Shown piece by piece: positions 26,808 through 33,949 of a DNA stretch of 39,105 nucleotides; within the stretch, counting starts at the first letter, position 1, and every line of letters starts with the position of its first letter. A model generated the notes under the pieces. That model was not told the origin of the DNA. It saw only the letters and a program-made list of their open reading frames with translations, and made no database searches. This DNA comes from Sulfurimonas sp. Lineage in GTDB: Bacteria; Campylobacterota; Campylobacteria; Campylobacterales; Sulfurimonadaceae. The stretch lies in NCBI RefSeq assembly GCF_028694605.1, contig NZ_JAQVKP010000018.1:1-39105 (forward strand), given 5' to 3'. Position numbers and translations under genes: made by a program.

Positions 26808-28274
26808 ATGATTGGTAGAAACAAAGAACTAGAAATCTTATCAAATGCTTGTGAGCAAGATGAGAGTAAGCTTATTGCAGTTTATGGGCGTAGAAGGATA
26901 GGCAAAACTTATCTTATCAACCATATGTTTAGTGAGCATAAAAAAGATTGTCTATTTTTTAGATTTACCGGGTCGTATATGCTTGATAGTTCTACTCAAT
27001 TAGAAAATTTCATCGAAGCTGTTTATGATTGGTTTAAATTCGAACCTTCAAAAGATATAACAAACTGGATGAGTGGGTTTAACTTTTTAAAAAAAGCTAT
27101 TGCATCTGCCCAAACACCAAATCAAAAAGTAGTCATTTTTTTAGATGAAGTGCCATGGATAGATAAAAAAAATAGCGGTGGTTTCATAGGCGCGCTTGGC
27201 TATTTTTGGAATGAATTTGCTCTAAGCAATAAAAATATAGTGCTGATTCTTTGTGGTTCAAACTCCTCTTGGATTAAAAACAAAATATTTGAAGATAGCA
27301 ACGGACCACTTTATCAAAGGCTTGATATAAAAATACATCTTAAACCCTTTGACCTCAAAGAGACAAAAGAGTATCTACTGCATGAAAAAAAGTTTCAAAT
27401 AGATGATAAAACCATAGCAGAGATTTACATGGTGTTTGGTGGTGTTGCAAAGTATCTCAGTTTACTTGATAGTTCAAAAACTATGGCTCAAAATATCGAT
27501 GAGCTTATTTTTAACATTGATGGACACCTAAACAAAGAGTACATCGAGGTATTAAAATCTCTTTTTGATACAAAAGCATCCTACTACTCATCTATCATAA
27601 AAATTTTAAGCCAAAAGCAGAGTGGATTTACTCAAACAGAGTTGGCAAATGCCCTTGGAGAAAAAAGCGGCTCAAAGATAAAAGATGCAGTAGCAGAGTT
27701 AAGTGAAGCCGGATTTATCATGCCTCTTAGCAAACTAGGTTCAAAAATCAATGCAAAATATATCATCAGTGATCCGTTTGTGCTTTTTTATAATAAATGG
27801 GGAAGTGAATTTAGCAAAAATGAGCTTATCTCCTTACAAAAACCATATTTTAGTACTGTCATGAACTCTCAAAAATATGCTATCTGGAGTGGTTTCGCAT
27901 TTGAAGTTTTATGTTTGGTTAATATAGATTTATATTTGCAAACCAGAATGACAAAAGGACTGGCAAAAAGCTATGGATATTGGAATTTTGTAGGCAATGA
28001 TGAGGATAGTGGAGCCCAAATAGACTTTATTGTCGAGTATGAAAATAGTGTCTATGACATAGTAGAGTGCAAATTTTATAATAGTGAGTTTGTAATCTCA
28101 AAAGATTACAAAGAGAATCTTTTGCATAAAGTAGAGATGTTTAAAAAGTATGCCCTAAAAGGAAAATACGACATCAAGCTTGTGATGCTCACTTCGTATG
28201 GTTGTCAAATAAATAGCCACTATAACGCTCTTAATGTGACGAGTAATATTTCGCTAAATGGGCTTCTTGCATAG
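26808..28274 (+). CDS. AAA ATPase with DUF234 / nuclease-like C-terminal domain
   Basis: A 488-aa protein of the archaeal-ATPase-like group. The start GRNKELEIL and Walker A GRRRIGKTYLI are at about residues 3-36; Walker B VVIFLDEVPW is near residue 110. A winged-helix region follows (TQTELANALGEKSG near residue 276). The C-terminal DUF234 part has GAQIDFIVEYENSVYDIVECK, which fits the D-x(n)-ExK core of PD-(D/E)xK nucleases. The cellular role of such STAND-like ATPases is not settled; toxin, transposon-linked and defence roles have been proposed. AAGG precedes the ATG. Confidence 0.8.
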   Translation: MIGRNKELEILSNACEQDESKLIAVYGRRRIGKTYLINHMFSEHKKDCLFFRFTGSYMLDSSTQLENFIEAVYDWFKFEPSKDITNWMSGFNFLKKAIASAQTPNQKVVIFLDEVPWIDKKNSGGFIGALGYFWNEFALSNKNIVLILCGSNSSWIKNKIFEDSNGPLYQRLDIKIHLKPFDLKETKEYLLHEKKFQIDDKTIAEIYMVFGGVAKYLSLLDSSKTMAQNIDELIFNIDGHLNKEYIEVLKSLFDTKASYYSSIIKILSQKQSGFTQTELANALGEKSGSKIKDAVAELSEAGFIMPLSKLGSKINAKYIISDPFVLFYNKWGSEFSKNELISLQKPYFSTVMNSQKYAIWSGFAFEVLCLVNIDLYLQTRMTKGLAKSYGYWNFVGNDEDSGAQIDFIVEYENSVYDIVECKFYNSEFVISKDYKENLLHKVEMFKKYALKGKYDIKLVMLTSYGCQINSHYNALNVTSNISLNGLLA

Positions 28275-28345
28275 TCTAGTTTTAGTTTGTGGTTAGTTAA
28301 ATTGGCGTTGGTTGAAAAGGCTATTTTAGAGGGTTTATAAAAGGG

Positions 28346-28420
28346 TGGCTCCGAATACTGGATTCGAACCAGTGGCCAAGTGATTAACAGTCACCTACTC
28401 TACCGCTGAGCTAATTCGGA
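28346..28420 (-). tRNA. tRNA-Asn (GTT)
   Basis: Complete cloverleaf on the minus strand: acceptor TCCGAAT pairing with ATTCGGA, D-arm with AGCTCAGCGGTAGAG, anticodon loop CTGTTAA reading GTT, T-arm with GGTTCGAATCC, discriminator G and an encoded CCA. Only 11 bases separate it from the truncated upstream tRNA, so it was probably the second gene of a tRNA operon. Confidence 0.95.
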
Positions 28421-28431
28421 ATCTTAAAAAG

Positions 28432-28477
28432 TGGTGTCAGAGGGGGGACTTGAACCCCCGACCCCCGGCTTATGAGA
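28432..28477 (-). other. 3' half of a CAT-anticodon tRNA: attachment site of the integrated element
   Basis: On the minus strand this reads from the anticodon loop CTCATAA through the anticodon-stem 3' strand GCCGG, variable loop, T-arm (GGGGG, TTCAAGT, CCCCC), the acceptor 3' strand and CCA. The sequence upstream does not supply the matching stem (CCGGC) or acceptor 5' strand, so the 5' half is missing. The break at the anticodon loop is the classic crossover point of tRNA-targeting tyrosine integrases. This is the left attachment site; the intact tRNA should lie at the other end of the element. Confidence 0.8.
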
Positions 28478-28562
28478 CAAGGTGTCAATGATTTCTTATA
28501 TATACTTTTTGCTTCCTATTAGCCTAAAATAGGCATTCTATATTTCTTTATAATTCCTTACA

Positions 28563-28571
28563 TGCTATAAT
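28563..28571 (+). promoter_or_regulatory. Extended -10 promoter of the integrase gene
   Basis: TGCTATAAT is a perfect extended -10 element 53 bases before the integrase ATG. A second TATAAT is at 28549-28554. No good -35 is visible. Transcription from the first would begin just before the tandem 12-bp repeat. Confidence 0.5.
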
Positions 28572-28581
28572 AATTCATAAA

Positions 28582-28605
28582 AAAGTGGGACCCAAAGTGG
28601 GACCC
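28582..28605 (+). repeat. Tandem 12-bp direct repeat in the integrase leader
   Basis: AAAGTGGGACCC occurs twice without interruption. Each unit holds the near-palindrome GGGACCC. Its place between promoter and start codon, about 150 bases from the attachment site, suits integrase arm binding or regulation of integrase expression; neither is shown. Confidence 0.85.
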
Positions 28606-28623
28606 ATTCATCAAGAGGAACAT

Positions 28624-29769
28624 ATGGCGATTAATAAAAGTGATTTTACAGAGAAAGTTGATACTGGACTCAAGGCTGATAAAACATATACTCAATTTTA
28701 TTGCCGCTTTAAAATAGAGGGGAAAGAATTCTCCAGATTATTTGACTACACGGACAAAAACTGGGATAAAAGAACAAGGGTTGCAAAAGCCAAGGCTGAC
28801 ATGTTGGAGTTTAAAGATGCTTCTCAAAAAAAACATAATGAGATCTCCATTGGGTTTGATGAGGATTCTACCCTAAATAAAGTAGCAGAAGCATATTTTG
28901 AAAAAGAATCAAGTAAAACAAACTGGACCCAAGAGCGAAAAGATGCTTATAGACTTTATCTTTTAGATACGATCGGCAAAAAAAAGATAAAAAGTATCCG
29001 ACTTCACGATATAAATACTATTAGAACCGCCATGGAAGCTCAAGGGCATACGAAACAAACAAAAAACGGTTGTAGTCCAAGAACGATCAAAAAAGTGCTT
29101 ATACAGACTCTGAAACCGATCATGCAATATGCTTATGACAACAAAGTGATCAGCGACATACCAAAAATCGAATTATCAAAGCACTATGCAAAAGCAAATA
29201 AAGCTAAAAAAAGAATTGTGACGGATGCTGGAGTAAAATTGGCAACGTTGTATAAGGTCATTATGGAAACTTACGATGAAGACCCATTTTACAGGGCGCT
29301 CTTTTTGTTTGCACTCTACGGTAGAAGATGGGGTGAGATCAAAACTTTCAGCTGGGATGACATTTATTTCTCAAAAAATATCTATAGAATCAAAGAAGAA
29401 AACAACAAGATCGGCGAAGAGCAGTTTTTTGAACTGCCTGAGCCTATCCGTGAAGCACTTGAACAGATTGACGATAATAGGCAAGGATTGGTCTTCAAAT
29501 CTCCAATCACAGGCAAAACTCTCTCCACCCCTAAAAGACAACTGGCAAAGATCAAAGAGCTTTCAAATATCCCAGAGCTGACAATGCACTATTTTAGGCA
29601 TATCTTAGTAAGTGCAATGGGTGAGCTAGGTACTGCATCTACTATTTTATCCGCTTCATTAGGACACACTAACCTCAATACTGTCAATCAGTTTTATTTG
29701 AGCGCGAACTATAAAAAAGCCTCTGAGATTACAAATCAGACTATCAAGCAGATTACGAACGAGGTGTAA
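28624..29769 (+). CDS. int: Tyrosine recombinase / phage-type integrase
   Basis: A 381-aa site-specific recombinase, a usual length for integrases of genomic islands. The N-terminal arm-binding and SAM-like core-binding regions fill residues 1-180. The catalytic set is Arg235 (in GRRWGE), His322 and Arg325 (HYFR), His348 (LGHTN) and Tyr358 (QFYL). The ATG at 28624 has AGAGGA upstream; the open frame further up lies within the 12-bp repeat and is not used. It reads into the element from the tRNA attachment site. Its 3' end overlaps the convergent AbiEii gene by 17 bases. Confidence 0.94.
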   Translation: MAINKSDFTEKVDTGLKADKTYTQFYCRFKIEGKEFSRLFDYTDKNWDKRTRVAKAKADMLEFKDASQKKHNEISIGFDEDSTLNKVAEAYFEKESSKTNWTQERKDAYRLYLLDTIGKKKIKSIRLHDINTIRTAMEAQGHTKQTKNGCSPRTIKKVLIQTLKPIMQYAYDNKVISDIPKIELSKHYAKANKAKKRIVTDAGVKLATLYKVIMETYDEDPFYRALFLFALYGRRWGEIKTFSWDDIYFSKNIYRIKEENNKIGEEQFFELPEPIREALEQIDDNRQGLVFKSPITGKTLSTPKRQLAKIKELSNIPELTMHYFRHILVSAMGELGTASTILSASLGHTNLNTVNQFYLSANYKKASEITNQTIKQITNEV

Positions 29770-30688
29770 GAGAGTTTAGCGTATCTTTTAGTTTTTGTAT
29801 AGCTTCATCTCTTTTGTTTTTTTGCATTTTCTTAAGGTTTAGCATTTTCCACTTTACAGATGGAAGCTCTTCAATATTTTCAAAAGGAAGCAAACTCCAG
29901 TCAGGATTTCCCTCTTTAAAACCTATCAAAAAATCACGATGGTTTTGAGTGAGCTTAGAACGAATTGTGCTAATAAGCTCAATTCTGGTTGCTTCTAAAA
30001 CTTCCAAAGGCATTGGTTTTATCGGCATCCCGACAAACTGTTCAGCGTAGATCCTCTCTATGTCTATCAAGTTTGGTTGCAGTAGTTTTGATATAGGCTG
30101 ATTGCTGCTTATGAGATAAACTATAAAAACATCCATAAGAGTATTGCTGATCCCCTCGTTGTCAAGGAGTCCTCGCACATCAAAAAAGTCTCTTGGATGT
30201 TGTCTATCAAGTGCGGCACACAGTTTTCCAGCATACAGATCATCCAAGTGAACTACACTCGTCTCGGCAAAACCAAACTCCTCCTCCACTCTTTGCGATA
30301 CATTGAGCACACTCGGCTCTCTCACTGTTCCTCTAGTAACAGGCGATGCTTCTATTTTGATGCGGACACCGCTTTTCTCAACTTGAAGCTTAGATAGTGT
30401 TTCATCTTCTCTTTGAGCAAGTCTATGTGCTTTTGCACCTTTTATTGAAGATTCAATTGAGCGAGCAATTCTTTCAAACGACTCGGCAATGTTTTGAAGG
30501 CTGGTTTCTCGATCTTCTACAGGTAGATACATCAGATCTATATCTACAGAAAGTCTTGGCATATCTCTTACAAACATATTGATAGCTGTACCACCTTTGA
30601 GAGCAAAGCACTCCTGTTGTGACACATAAGGTAGCACTTCTAAGAGCAGCTGAACTTGTTTGTAATAGATAGAATTTTTATCTAGCAT
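29753..30688 (-). CDS. abiEii: AbiEii-type nucleotidyltransferase toxin
   Basis: A 311-aa protein of the AbiEii (DUF1814) family. ALKGGTAINMFV at about residue 28 and RLSVDIDLMYL (DxD) form the nucleotidyltransferase core. DDLYAGKLCAALDRQ and HPRDFFDVRGL are the later family motifs with the conserved Lys and Asp. In the lactococcal AbiE system the toxin halts growth and limits phage; related enzymes modify tRNA 3' ends. It overlaps abiEi by 11 bases. The C-terminal codons extend into the integrase 3' end on the other strand. Confidence 0.88.
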   Translation of the reverse strand: MLDKNSIYYKQVQLLLEVLPYVSQQECFALKGGTAINMFVRDMPRLSVDIDLMYLPVEDRETSLQNIAESFERIARSIESSIKGAKAHRLAQREDETLSKLQVEKSGVRIKIEASPVTRGTVREPSVLNVSQRVEEEFGFAETSVVHLDDLYAGKLCAALDRQHPRDFFDVRGLLDNEGISNTLMDVFIVYLISSNQPISKLLQPNLIDIERIYAEQFVGMPIKPMPLEVLEATRIELISTIRSKLTQNHRDFLIGFKEGNPDWSLLPFENIEELPSVKWKMLNLKKMQKNKRDEAIQKLKDTLNSLTPRS

Positions 30689-31448
30689 GGTACTCTTTTG
30701 GTATTGTTATTAAAAACTTGTTGTCAAATACACCGTTTTTTACGATCTGCATCCTGCCAGTTCCAAGTTCTAAGCCGTCTGTTTTTATATGCTTTGACCA
30801 AGGATGGTTAAAGTAGCTTGTCAGAAAAAGAAAAAGGCGTTTCACTCTTATGTTTTCACACATAGTTAAAAGTTCATTGACTAGAGATGGACGAAGAGTC
30901 GTAAGCCCCTCAAATATTTCTGCTGCAAACTCAAAACTTAGCCCATTGGGCTTTACTTGATAGAGAAGTTCCATTATTGCTCGCTCAGGAGAGGAAACTA
31001 CCATCTCCCAATCTTTTATATTTGACGGTATGCTTTTAAGTCCTTTTGACTCAAAATATGGCTTTTTCATAATGCAAAACTCTTGTTCAAGCTCTATATT
31101 TTTAAACCATGCTGGAAGTTTTTGAGTACCGTACAAATATATTGTTTGTGAGTCATTCAGCGGCAGATAATGAGCATAACCTTGAAGATTTAGTGATGTT
31201 ATGCCACCTATATGAAATGGCTCATGGCTAAGTTTTTGCAGTCCTAAAACAGCTCCCTGCCAAGATGGTTTCGCATCGCCTCTTATGTATGAGCCTCTTG
31301 AGGTTTTTTTGAGCCAACCGCTTTTGGTGTACCGGTAAAGTAGCTGCATAGAGTAGCCTTGCTCTGCAAGCCAAGAAGCTGGAGCCACGACTGATTCTGG
31401 TAACATTTGATATAGTTGTTTTATTTTTATATCATTTTGTAAATTCAT
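30678..31448 (-). CDS. abiEi: AbiEi-type antitoxin / transcriptional regulator
   Basis: A 256-aa protein with an N-terminal winged helix (SWLAEQGYSMQLLYRYTKSG, about residues 24-43, then GSYIRG), typical of AbiEi antitoxins. The middle part has HIGGITSLNLQGYAH, a family string. It is expected to neutralise AbiEii without tight complex formation and to repress its own operon. It is upstream of abiEii in the standard order. Two copies of TTTATAAAA (31510 and 31525), 60-85 bases upstream, are possible operator halves. Confidence 0.84.
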   Translation of the reverse strand: MNLQNDIKIKQLYQMLPESVVAPASWLAEQGYSMQLLYRYTKSGWLKKTSRGSYIRGDAKPSWQGAVLGLQKLSHEPFHIGGITSLNLQGYAHYLPLNDSQTIYLYGTQKLPAWFKNIELEQEFCIMKKPYFESKGLKSIPSNIKDWEMVVSSPERAIMELLYQVKPNGLSFEFAAEIFEGLTTLRPSLVNELLTMCENIRVKRLFLFLTSYFNHPWSKHIKTDGLELGTGRMQIVKNGVFDNKFLITIPKEYHAR

Positions 31449-31753
31449 AATTTATATTTTAGCTATATTTTAAAACAAAAGCAAGATAATTGTTTTTGAA
31501 TTATGTATTTTTATAAAATATTAGTTTATAAAAGTATTAATTTTAGAAACAAAGACGGAGACAACTTATAGAAAAAAGTTCCAGAACTCAATTTTTTTTA
31601 AATCTTAAGTGTCAATTTTAGGAATTTTTTTGAAAATATTTCATTAATACTTTGTTTATATATAAAAAATATAAATTTTTTTATAGAAAAGGGAAACTTA
31701 TTTACTAAAAAATGCGTATTGGTATAGTAGGAAACTATAACAAAGGATAAGAA
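31449..31753. promoter_or_regulatory. Divergent intergenic region between abiEi and the AlpA-like gene
   Basis: This 305-base, very AT-rich stretch holds no convincing gene. Seen in it are two TTTATAAAA direct repeats (31510-31518 and 31525-31533) on the abiEi side. On the other side is a possible promoter, TTTACT (31701-31706), 16 bases, then TATAGT (31723-31728); the latter is half of a 6-bp inverted repeat ending at 31739. Confidence 0.4.
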
Positions 31754-31951
31754 TTGAAAAGAGAACAAAAAAGATGGCTTACACCTGAGGAGTTTGAAGA
31801 AGAATACGGCTTCAAGGAAGGAACGATGTCTAAATATCGAATGCAAAAGAAAATTCCCTTTTCAAAAATTGGTGGGAAATTTATACGCTATGACCGTCAA
31901 AAGATAGATAAATGGCTTGAAGATCATGAAGTGATAGGAGTTTCAATATGA
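31754..31951 (+). CDS. AlpA/excisionase-like helix-turn-helix protein
   Basis: A 65-aa MerR-type (HTH_17) DNA-binding protein. LTPEEFEEEYGFKEGTMSKY is the helix-turn-helix, followed by KIPFSKIGGKFIRYDRQKID, the wing with the usual Arg-Tyr. Such proteins act as excisionases or regulators next to integrase genes of islands and satellites. The start is TTG 31754 with AAAGGA 6 bases before it. Its stop overlaps the next ATG (ATGA), so the two are coupled. Confidence 0.78.
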   Translation: MKREQKRWLTPEEFEEEYGFKEGTMSKYRMQKKIPFSKIGGKFIRYDRQKIDKWLEDHEVIGVSI

Positions 31952-32613
31952 AGGTAAATTTTAAGCAAAAAAAGAAAAACTTTAGCATTGTTAGTAATAC
32001 ACTTGCAAAAGATTCAAAAATAAGCTTGAAAGCTAAGGGCATGTGTCTTATCTTGGTGCATTTTCCCAAAGATTGGCAGTTTTATGAGGAAAAGTTACAA
32101 GATTATACTCTTGATGGAAGAACTGCCATTGCTAGTGCGCTAAAAGAGCTTGAAAATGCAGGCTATCTTTACAGAGAACAATTGCGAGAAAAAGGTAGAT
32201 TTGCAAGTAAAGTTTGGGTATTTAGTGATGAGGGACTCACAAAAGAAGAAGCTATGAAGTTTTACACCGACTGCAGAAAACATGATATCGGTTTTTATGA
32301 CATCGGAAAATCGGCAACTACTAATACTCACTCTACTAAAACTAATGAGAATAATAAAAAAAACTCTCAAAAAAAAGGTAGAAAAAAAGTTTTTTATGAT
32401 TTTGTAAATATCCTAAAGTCAAATGCTGCACAGTATCCAAATTTGCAAGTAGAGTTTGAAAATAAAACTTATAAGTTTGAAACCTCTAATGGGCAATATC
32501 TTTTAAAAGATAAAGAAAGCGATATTGTGTTTTCCAAAGTTGCAGCTGAAAGACTTTACCAAAAAATGGCTAATTCATCAGATGTGAAAATTATTAGAGG
32601 AATAAAAGCATGA
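31948..32613 (+). CDS. Winged-helix protein, possibly a replication initiator
   Basis: A 221-aa protein. Residues of about 20-95 form a winged-helix module: SLKAKGMCLILVHFP, then LDGRTAIASALKELENAGYL, then a wing with REKGRF. This resembles N-terminal domains of plasmid and phage replication proteins (HTH_36/replisome-organiser type). A low-complexity, Asn/Thr/Lys-rich linker at 125-145 leads to an unassigned C-terminal domain. Coupling to an AlpA-like gene and a repeat-rich stretch just downstream suggest replication of the excised element. The function is inferred only. Confidence 0.6.
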   Translation: MKVNFKQKKKNFSIVSNTLAKDSKISLKAKGMCLILVHFPKDWQFYEEKLQDYTLDGRTAIASALKELENAGYLYREQLREKGRFASKVWVFSDEGLTKEEAMKFYTDCRKHDIGFYDIGKSATTNTHSTKTNENNKKNSQKKGRKKVFYDFVNILKSNAAQYPNLQVEFENKTYKFETSNGQYLLKDKESDIVFSKVAAERLYQKMANSSDVKIIRGIKA

Positions 32614-32717
32614 GTAGCGTAGTAAAAAATATTACAAAATACAATCTTGAATCACAAAAACAAAGATTAAGATTCTTTTTAAAAATGGGTATCATAAAGT
32701 GCGTTCACATATTTTGA
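32610..32717 (+). CDS. Possible 35-aa small ORF
   Basis: ATG 32610 overlaps the previous stop (ATGA) and opens a 35-codon frame, basic and hydrophobic (for example RLRFFLKMGIIKCVHIF at the end). It may be a small translated protein, the start of a truncated gene, or only a coupling artefact. No family is recognised. The end of the frame covers the first GTGCGTT motif. Confidence 0.25.
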   Translation: MSSVVKNITKYNLESQKQRLRFFLKMGIIKCVHIF

Positions 32718-32965
32718 AAATCAAACTCTCGGAAACTGTTATGCGTTCTTGCCATAAGGACGCAAAACAGGGATGTATACAGAGTTGAATTTATGAAAAA
32801 GTGCGTTGCTGTTTTGAAAATTTACGGAGCGCCTAAAATAGAGGTTGTTTTGTCTCATAAATGCAAAAACCACAACGCAAAAACGACTAAAAATTATAAA
32901 AAACGTGAGGTGCGTTTAAAAACGCACTACAAATACTTCGTACAAGTATCGGAAAGCCAAACGCA
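32697..32965. repeat. GTGCGTT/AACGCAC motif cluster, iteron-like
   Basis: GTGCGTT occurs at 32699, 32801 and 32910 on the plus strand and AACGCAC at 32921 in inverse; shorter copies (TGCGTT or AACGCA) are at 32742, 32874 and 32960. The 32910-32927 pair is a perfect 8-bp inverted repeat with a 2-base centre. AAAGTGCGTT followed within 10 bases by TTTTGAAAAT is repeated 101-103 bases apart (from 32697 and 32798). A hairpin at 32743-32763 and the dyad TACTT/AAGTA (32934-32948) add to the structure. This could be a replication origin or regulatory RNA region; a 72-codon frame (32793-33011) runs through it. Confidence 0.5.
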
Positions 32966-33007
32966 GTTTTTGGGAAAAAAGACCAATGCACTTTCAAAGG
33001 AGAAGAG

Positions 33008-33877
33008 ATGATAAGAGAAAAAAAAGAGAATTTTATACTAAAAGAAGAGCACCTCTCAATGTTCCTCGATGAAATAAGAGAAGACATACTTAATCATAGC
33101 GAGGAAGCTACTGACCTTGAATTTAACCCAAGTGAGTATTACGGTTTTGAAAAAATCATTAAACTCATTCACGACAATTCACCTCAGAACAAAAACAACT
33201 TCATCAAAAGAGCATATCAAAAAGTTCAAAAGAAAGTTTATAATTTAAATCAAAAAGATCCTGAACAGGAAGGAAAAACTCGATTTGAAAAAACCATTAT
33301 GACCGCTACTAGAAATCAGTATCGAAAAGTTCAGATGGGGATATTGGAATCTGACAAATATGACAATAAAACCATTCTAATGAAAACGTATATAAACCTT
33401 AATCTTAGTACAAAAAACAATAATGTCAACTATGCTATTGCACACAATTTCAGAAAAAAATACAGACCGTTAGTAAAAGAAGCGATGGCAAATCTTCGTC
33501 AAAAGTATCACACTTTTAAGAACGCTATTCCTGCGCAAGAGTTCAAACAAAATATGGATTCCGGTGTGTTTATGAACAAGATTGACTACGAAAGATTGTA
33601 TAAATATATTTCGTGTTTTGATATAAAACCAACTAAAGAGACCTTTGATTTTTTAAGAGGCATCATCTACATCTTATGCCTAAGACATAACCCGGAACTT
33701 GTACCCGCACACTATAAACATTCACTTGGCTTAATCGGAAAACAGTTTATTCCTCTGGGCAAAGAGAGTGAAGAAGACATAAAAGCCAGAGAAGAGCTTT
33801 TAGAGTTTATGGAAGATTTGGAAGTTACTCCAGAGGAGTTTAAACAACTACAAAAGGAGCTTGAAAATGAACTTTAA
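33008..33877 (+). CDS. Unrecognised 289-aa element protein
   Basis: No family recognised. It is a charged, predominantly helical, soluble protein without membrane segments. Basic clusters lie in the first half (KRAYQKVQKKVYNLNQK near residue 68, RNQYRKVQ near 102 and FRKKYRPL near 148), suggesting nucleic-acid contact. The last 35 residues are strongly acidic. ATG 33008 has AAAGGAGAAGAG upstream. It is the last full-length plus-strand gene of the element and may be a replication or packaging-related protein, but nothing in the sequence decides this. Confidence 0.7.
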   Translation: MIREKKENFILKEEHLSMFLDEIREDILNHSEEATDLEFNPSEYYGFEKIIKLIHDNSPQNKNNFIKRAYQKVQKKVYNLNQKDPEQEGKTRFEKTIMTATRNQYRKVQMGILESDKYDNKTILMKTYINLNLSTKNNNVNYAIAHNFRKKYRPLVKEAMANLRQKYHTFKNAIPAQEFKQNMDSGVFMNKIDYERLYKYISCFDIKPTKETFDFLRGIIYILCLRHNPELVPAHYKHSLGLIGKQFIPLGKESEEDIKAREELLEFMEDLEVTPEEFKQLQKELENEL

Positions 33878-33932
33878 ATCGTTTATCCTGCCCACTTTCT
33901 TTTTAATGGTATTTTCACTATATAATCGATAG
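33867..33932 (+). pseudogene. Truncated signal-peptide-like ORF at a probable junction
   Basis: ATG 33867 sits 8 bases after AAGGAG, inside the end of the 289-aa gene, and opens MNFKSFILPTFFLMVFSLYNR before TAG. The good ribosome-binding site and membrane-type N-terminus suggest the start of a real secreted or membrane protein that was cut off. The reading direction switches to the minus strand 18 bases later, so this may mark a recombination or deletion joint. Confidence 0.4.
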
Positions 33933-33949
33933 AACATATATGTATTTTA

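Noticed and set aside
26654..28308. AATTGGCGT direct repeats flanking the DUF234 ATPase gene (26654 and 28300)
   Set aside because: Nine bases within a 1.6-kb distance in AT-rich DNA is weak, and no transposase or inverted ends accompany them.
28482..28487. TTGACA -35 box on the minus strand driving tRNA-Asn
   Set aside because: At 17 bases downstream the sequence is a G-run within the half tRNA, not a -10 box. The hexamer is probably chance.
28432..28506. A complete tRNA with CAT anticodon
   Set aside because: Only the 3' half folds. The required CCGGC stem and a 5' acceptor strand pairing with CTCTGAC are not found upstream, so it is an attachment-site remnant.
32793..33011. 72-codon frame ending in an ATGA overlap with the 289-aa gene
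   Set aside because: It has no ribosome-binding site at its ATG, no recognisable family, and it runs through the repeat cluster. The overlap alone is not enough to call it a gene, though it remains possible.
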